DNA of 64,000 nucleotides from Flavobacteriaceae bacterium (GTDB lineage Bacteria > Bacteroidota > Bacteroidia > Flavobacteriales > Flavobacteriaceae), in the NCBI GenBank assembly GCA_013373635.1, contig JABXHN010000016.1, positions 62,001-126,000 on the forward strand. Reading direction: 5' to 3'. Position numbers and translations under genes: made by a program. Shown here one piece after another: positions 59,381-64,000 of the stretch. How positions within the stretch are numbered: position 1 is the first letter of the stretch; each line of letters begins with the position of its first letter. The notes under the pieces were generated by a model. The model searched no databases. It saw nothing but the letters and a program-made list of their open reading frames with translations, and was not told where the DNA came from.

Positions 59381-59743
59381 TTACTCAACCCTTCCTTTGA
59401 TAATTATTTTTTTAGTTTCTCCCGCATTTGAACTCACCCATGTAGTCTTAAAAAACGGTCCTACTCTGTTGGTGTCATACTTTACTTTGATCACTCCTTC
59501 TTTTCCAGGTAGAATAGGGTCTTTTGGCTTTTCAGGTACAGTGCATCCACAACTCGATCTTACTCCAGTAATCACTAATGGGGCATCACCAGTATTGGTA
59601 AAGGTGAATGCACGTGCACCGTCAGCGCCTTTTTTGATAATTCCATAGTCAATAGTATCCTTTTGAAATTCAATTTTGGCTTGTTGGGCATTAGCAGTAA
59701 AAGCCACAAGGGCAAATCCTATAAGTAAAATGAGTTTTTTCAT
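59381..59743 (-). CDS. DUF1573 domain-containing secreted protein
   Basis: Signal peptide; 'FTFTNTGDAPLVITGVRSSCGCTVPEKPKDPILPGKEGVIKVKYDT'. Confidence 0.92.
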   Translation of the reverse strand: MKKLILLIGFALVAFTANAQQAKIEFQKDTIDYGIIKKGADGARAFTFTNTGDAPLVITGVRSSCGCTVPEKPKDPILPGKEGVIKVKYDTNRVGPFFKTTWVSSNAGETKKIIIKGRVE

Positions 59744-59924
59744 AACTAAACCTATTAATAATCAAGCGCAAAGTTAACAAATTCAACAAGCTAAGCGATT
59801 TTTATAATTAGAAAATCACGTTAAAAATCTTTAAGATTTAAAAAAAATGTGATGAATTTAAATAAATATTGCACAGATCTTATTGTTAAGCATCATTTTG
59901 GAGGGAAATTGTAGTTCATTTTTC

Positions 59925-59933
59925 TATTTTTGC
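59925..59933 (+). promoter_or_regulatory. -7 box TATTTTTGC upstream of valS
   Basis: TAnnTTTG match. Confidence 0.6.
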
Positions 59934-59950
59934 AGCTATATAAATTACCT

Positions 59951-62590
59951 ATGAATATTCCATCGAAATACAACCCTCAAGAATCAGAGCAGAAGTGGTA
60001 CGATTACTGGATGAAAAACAATTATTTTCACTCCACACCAGATGAACGAACTCCCTATACAATTGTAATTCCACCACCAAATGTTACCGGAGTCCTCCAT
60101 ATGGGACATATGCTTAATAATACGATTCAAGATGTATTGATTCGACGTGCGCGTTTAAAAGGACTCAATGCTTGTTGGGTTCCTGGTACGGATCACGCAT
60201 CTATTGCTACAGAAGCAAAGGTTGTAGCTCGATTAAAAGAACAAGGAGTTGAAAAGTCTGATCTTACTAGAGAAGAATTTTTAAAACACGCATGGCAGTG
60301 GAAAGAAGAATACGGAGGCGTAATTCTTGAACAACTCAAAAAGTTGGGATGTTCTTGTGATTGGGATCGCACCGCTTTTACCATGGATCAACATATGTCT
60401 GATTCGGTAATTGAAGTGTTTGTTGACTTGTTTAACAAGGGACAAATATACAGAGGATATCGAATGGTTAACTGGGATCCCCAGGCCTTGACAACGCTTT
60501 CTGACGAAGAGGTAATTTATGAAGAAAAGCAAGGTAATTTGTACTATGTTGCTTATCAAATAGTAGATTCTAATGAGACGATCACCATTGCAACGACTCG
60601 TCCAGAGACAATTCTTGGTGATACTGCTATATGTATTCACCCACAAGATGAGCGTTATTCAAAACTAAAAGGAAAGAAGGTAATCGTTCCAATTGCAAAT
60701 CGAGAAATTCCAATCATTGAGGATGAGTATGTAGATATGGAATTTGGAACAGGATGTTTAAAAATTACTCCTGCTCATGATATTAACGATTACGGTATTG
60801 GACAAAAACATCAATTAGAAACCATAGATATCTTTAATGCAGATGCTACTTTAAATAGCTTTGGATTAGAATTTGAGGGGATGGATCGTTTTGAAGCTCG
60901 AAAGGCAGTTGCTCAAAGGCTCGAAGAATTGGGAGTTTTAATCAAGAAAGAGTCTCACATACACAAGGTAGGAACCTCTGAACGCACCAAGGCAGTTATT
61001 GAGCCTAGGCTTTCTGATCAGTGGTTCTTAAGAATGGAAGATCTGGTAAAACCAGCTATAGATGCTGTATTGAAAGACGAGGAAGTAAAACTCTTCCCTT
61101 CCAAATTTAACAACACCTATCGCAACTGGGTAGAGAATATTCGCGATTGGAATATCTCTAGGCAACTCTGGTGGGGCCAACAGATTCCGGCATACTATTA
61201 CGGAGATGGACAGGATGATTTTGTGGTTGCTCAAACTGCTGAAAAGGCCTTAGAGCTCGCTAGAGCAAAATCATCGAACAATGACTTAAAGGCTTCGGAC
61301 CTCAGACAAGATGCAGATGTTCTCGACACTTGGTTTTCTTCATGGTTATGGCCTATGAGTGTATTCAATGGAATACTCGAACCTGACAATAAAGAATTTA
61401 ACTATTACTATCCTACTAATGATTTGGTAACAGGACCAGATATTTTATTCTTTTGGGTGATTCGAATGATTATCGCTGGATATGAGTTTAAAGGTGAAAA
61501 ACCATTCTCTAATGTGTATTTGACAGGACTTGTTCGTGATTCGCAGCGAAGAAAAATGTCGAAGTCTCTCGGAAATTCACCAGATGCTTTAAAACTCATC
61601 GAGGATTACGGAGCAGATGGAGTTAGAGTTGGATTACTCCTCAGTTCTGCAGCGGGTAATGATTTGATGTTCGATGAGAGTCTTTGTAATCAAGGAAAGA
61701 ATTTTGCAAATAAAATTTGGAATGGATTTAGATTGGTTCAATCTTGGGAGGTAGATGACCAAATTCCTCAACCTGAGGCCGCAGCCTTAGCGATTGAATG
61801 GTACAAGGCCAAGTTTAATCAAACCTTGGAACAGATCGAAGATCACTATTCTAAATACAGAATATCAGATGCACTGATGGCTACTTACAAGCTCATCTGG
61901 GATGATTATTCATCTTGGTTATTGGAACTTGTGAAACCTGCATATCAGCAGCCAATCGATAAAAAGACCTATGATGCTATAGTTGAGCTACTCGAAGGAA
62001 ATTTAAAGCTGTTACATCCATTTATGCCATTTTTAACTGAAGAGGTTTGGCAATACATCAAAGAACGTCAAGAAGATGGAGCGCTGATTGTAGCACAATG
62101 GCCAGAAGGAGGAGACTATGATCAAGACTTGATAGCCTCTTTTGAAATTGCAACTGAGATTATCTCTGGAATTCGTACGATTCGCAAAGAAAAGAATATT
62201 CCAAACAAGGATACATTAGAACTATTTGTTATGGAGGCAGATGCTGGGTATGATGCTAGATGGGATTCAGTTCTTGAAAAAATGGGAAATTTGAGTTCAC
62301 TTCAAAAAACAGTAGCTCCAATTGACGCAGCCTTAAGTTTTAGAGTGAAGTCAACTGAATTCTTTATTCCTATTGGTGATGCTATCGATGTTGAGGCTGA
62401 ATTAGAAAAAATTGAAAAGGAACTATCGTATACAGAAGGATTTTTAAATTCTGTACGTAAGAAACTTTCTAATGAACGCTTTGTGTCTAATGCACCAGAG
62501 CAGGTTATAGCTATAGAACGCCAAAAAGAAGCTGATGCACTTGCAAAGATTGAAACCTTAAAGCTAAGTAGGTCTAATTTGAAAAAATAA
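59951..62590 (+). CDS. valS: Valyl-tRNA synthetase
   Basis: '[21 protein letters not shown]' (HIGH), '[13 protein letters not shown]' (KMSKS); ATG 59951 preferred over TTG 59930, which overlaps the -7 box. Confidence 0.97.
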   Translation: MNIPSKYNPQESEQKWYDYWMKNNYFHSTPDERTPYTIVIPPPNVTGVLHMGHMLNNTIQDVLIRRARLKGLNACWVPGTDHASIATEAKVVARLKEQGVEKSDLTREEFLKHAWQWKEEYGGVILEQLKKLGCSCDWDRTAFTMDQHMSDSVIEVFVDLFNKGQIYRGYRMVNWDPQALTTLSDEEVIYEEKQGNLYYVAYQIVDSNETITIATTRPETILGDTAICIHPQDERYSKLKGKKVIVPIANREIPIIEDEYVDMEFGTGCLKITPAHDINDYGIGQKHQLETIDIFNADATLNSFGLEFEGMDRFEARKAVAQRLEELGVLIKKESHIHKVGTSERTKAVIEPRLSDQWFLRMEDLVKPAIDAVLKDEEVKLFPSKFNNTYRNWVENIRDWNISRQLWWGQQIPAYYYGDGQDDFVVAQTAEKALELARAKSSNNDLKASDLRQDADVLDTWFSSWLWPMSVFNGILEPDNKEFNYYYPTNDLVTGPDILFFWVIRMIIAGYEFKGEKPFSNVYLTGLVRDSQRRKMSKSLGNSPDALKLIEDYGADGVRVGLLLSSAAGNDLMFDESLCNQGKNFANKIWNGFRLVQSWEVDDQIPQPEAAALAIEWYKAKFNQTLEQIEDHYSKYRISDALMATYKLIWDDYSSWLLELVKPAYQQPIDKKTYDAIVELLEGNLKLLHPFMPFLTEEVWQYIKERQEDGALIVAQWPEGGDYDQDLIASFEIATEIISGIRTIRKEKNIPNKDTLELFVMEADAGYDARWDSVLEKMGNLSSLQKTVAPIDAALSFRVKSTEFFIPIGDAIDVEAELEKIEKELSYTEGFLNSVRKKLSNERFVSNAPEQVIAIERQKEADALAKIETLKLSRSNLKK

Positions 62591-62636
62591 GAAACTAAAT
62601 CACAGAATTTCATATATTTAAGCAAATGAAATTCTT

Positions 62637-63902
62637 ATGGCTTCTTATGCTCAGGCACTTTTTATCGCCATTCCATTTTTTATCCTTCTCATGTTTGTTG
62701 AGATTGGATATGGAATTCTAAAGAAACGTCAAACCTATAGTGTAGTTGATACTATTTCCTCCTTGAGTTCAGGGATCACTAATTCTATTAAGAACCTACT
62801 AGGTCTAGGTTTAATTATTCTCTCGTATCCCTATTTATTTGAAAAATTAGCACTTTTTCAACTTGAAGATCAGTGGTGGGTATGGGCATTAGCATTTGTG
62901 TTTATTGATTTTGCAGGATATTGGAGTCATCGTATTAGTCACAGTATTAATCTATTTTGGAATGATCATATTATTCACCACTCGAGTGAAAACTACAATT
63001 TAGCCTGTGCACTTAGACAGCCTATATCAGATTTACTGCGTTATTACCCCTTATTATTACTTCCAGCTGCGATTGTAGGGGTTCCACACCATATTATAGC
63101 CTTTATCGCACCCATACATCTCTTTTTGCAGTTTTGGTATCACACAGTTCATATAGGGAAATTGGGTTTTTTAGAATACATCATCATTACCCCCTCACAG
63201 CACCGAGTACACCATGCGATCAACGCTCCATATATCGATAAGAATTTAGGACAAATTTTCTCTGTATGGGACCGCATCTTTGGAACTTTTCAGGAAGAAC
63301 TAGAAGATGAAGTTCCTCAGTATGGCGTATTAAAACCCGTTAGAACCTGGAATCCTATTCGAATTAATTTCTTGCACTTATGGCAGCTAGCTAAGGATGC
63401 ATACAGAGCACAATCGTTTTGGGACAAGCTTCGAATTTGGTTGATGCCCACAGGGTGGAGACCTTCTGATGTAGCTAAAAAGTATCCATTAAGCCTTATT
63501 GAAGATGTATATGGATTTGAGCGATACGATACCCGCACCTCTGTTAATTTTCAAATCTATGCAGTTTTTCAGATGGTATCAGTTTTGGGACTTTTTCTAA
63601 TGATGATTTATGGTTTTGAAAACTTGAGTTCTTCTGAGATACTGCTTTTTAGTTTGTATTTGGGGGTTAGTATCTACGGATACAGTGATTTATTAGACCT
63701 CAGATTCAGTGGATTTGTGATCGAATTAATTCGAACTGGGTTTGGTCTTTGGCTCTTGGGAAATTTAGAGCATTGGGAAGGACTCTACAATCTATTTGTT
63801 CCCTTTCATACTGTATTAGTGGGATATCTAATTGTGACACTAGTAGGAACGATCTACGTGACTTCCGTTGAATTTCCAAAGTCTAAGAGTGTTTTAGTCT
63901 AA
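62637..63902 (+). CDS. Sterol desaturase / fatty acid hydroxylase family protein
   Basis: 'FAGYWSHRISHSINLFWNDHIIHHSSENYN', 'QHRVHHAINAPYIDKN' histidine boxes. Confidence 0.92.
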   Translation: MASYAQALFIAIPFFILLMFVEIGYGILKKRQTYSVVDTISSLSSGITNSIKNLLGLGLIILSYPYLFEKLALFQLEDQWWVWALAFVFIDFAGYWSHRISHSINLFWNDHIIHHSSENYNLACALRQPISDLLRYYPLLLLPAAIVGVPHHIIAFIAPIHLFLQFWYHTVHIGKLGFLEYIIITPSQHRVHHAINAPYIDKNLGQIFSVWDRIFGTFQEELEDEVPQYGVLKPVRTWNPIRINFLHLWQLAKDAYRAQSFWDKLRIWLMPTGWRPSDVAKKYPLSLIEDVYGFERYDTRTSVNFQIYAVFQMVSVLGLFLMMIYGFENLSSSEILLFSLYLGVSIYGYSDLLDLRFSGFVIELIRTGFGLWLLGNLEHWEGLYNLFVPFHTVLVGYLIVTLVGTIYVTSVEFPKSKSVLV

Positions 63903-64000
63903 ACCTTCTTCTTTGTCGTTCGTTGTAGCGATAATCGATTTAGCACCTACTACCTTTTGACCTAATTGAACGGCTACTAGTGCATCTAGAGGTAAAAAGA
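63894..64000 (-). CDS. C-terminus of a CDS truncated by window end; candidate phosphatidylserine decarboxylase
   Basis: Open - strand frame '...FLPLDALVAVQLGQKVVGAKSIIATTNDKEEGLD*' resembles the Psd C-terminus. Confidence 0.55.
   Translation of the reverse strand, partial: FLPLDALVAVQLGQKVVGAKSIIATTNDKEEGLD

Noticed and set aside
59743-59951. Possible T-box or riboswitch upstream of valS
   Set aside because: AT-rich region lacks a recognisable T-box sequence or terminator/antiterminator pair; only a -7 box was supportable
60281-60646. 121-aa - strand ORF
   Set aside because: Antisense to valS
1-64000. CRISPR arrays, tRNA/rRNA genes, IS elements, prophage
   Set aside because: No regularly spaced repeats, cloverleaf/CCA-type tRNA segments, transposase/integrase or phage structural ORFs were recognised; a tRNA scan was not possible here

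Overview
The window is a dense, AT-rich Bacteroidota chromosome segment, most likely Flavobacteriaceae. Lineage cues are TAnnTTTG-type -7 boxes, PorT/T9SS, TamL, Na+-NQR and DUF-family neighbours. It is mainly core metabolism and housekeeping: a MacB/MacA/TolC-type efflux locus, tsaB, Nfu, fabD, ypdA, rpe, trmL, primary sigma factor, pnp, rpsO, accD, fbaA, tamL, porT, ubiE, trkAH, pruA, nqrABCDEF, apbE, map, gpmI, tatA, a clpP paralogue, lpxK, lipA, murB, valS and others. I saw no tRNA/rRNA genes, CRISPR array, prophage or transposon. The points most worth a second look are: (1) a translationally coupled malonyl-CoA synthetase-like + MadL + MadM-like malonate module with no visible decarboxylase; (2) a small orphan protein between nqrF and apbE, coupled to apbE and apparently leaderless; (3) a 65-aa membrane-anchored four-Cys protein abutting an ECF sigma factor upstream of lipA; (4) two separate zinc-ribbon proteins (AccD and a coiled-coil/zinc-ribbon protein) in which every zinc-binding Cys is replaced; (5) a conserved-looking cluster of two CarboxypepD_reg-like paralogues, a small secreted-type protein and an M1-like peptidase; (6) an Nramp homologue lacking the TM1 DPGN metal motif; (7) tandem hairpins in the pnp leader; (8) -7 boxes only 3 nt from start codons, and convergent genes sharing palindromic stop codons. 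All family calls come from reading protein sequence and motifs by eye; no searches were run.
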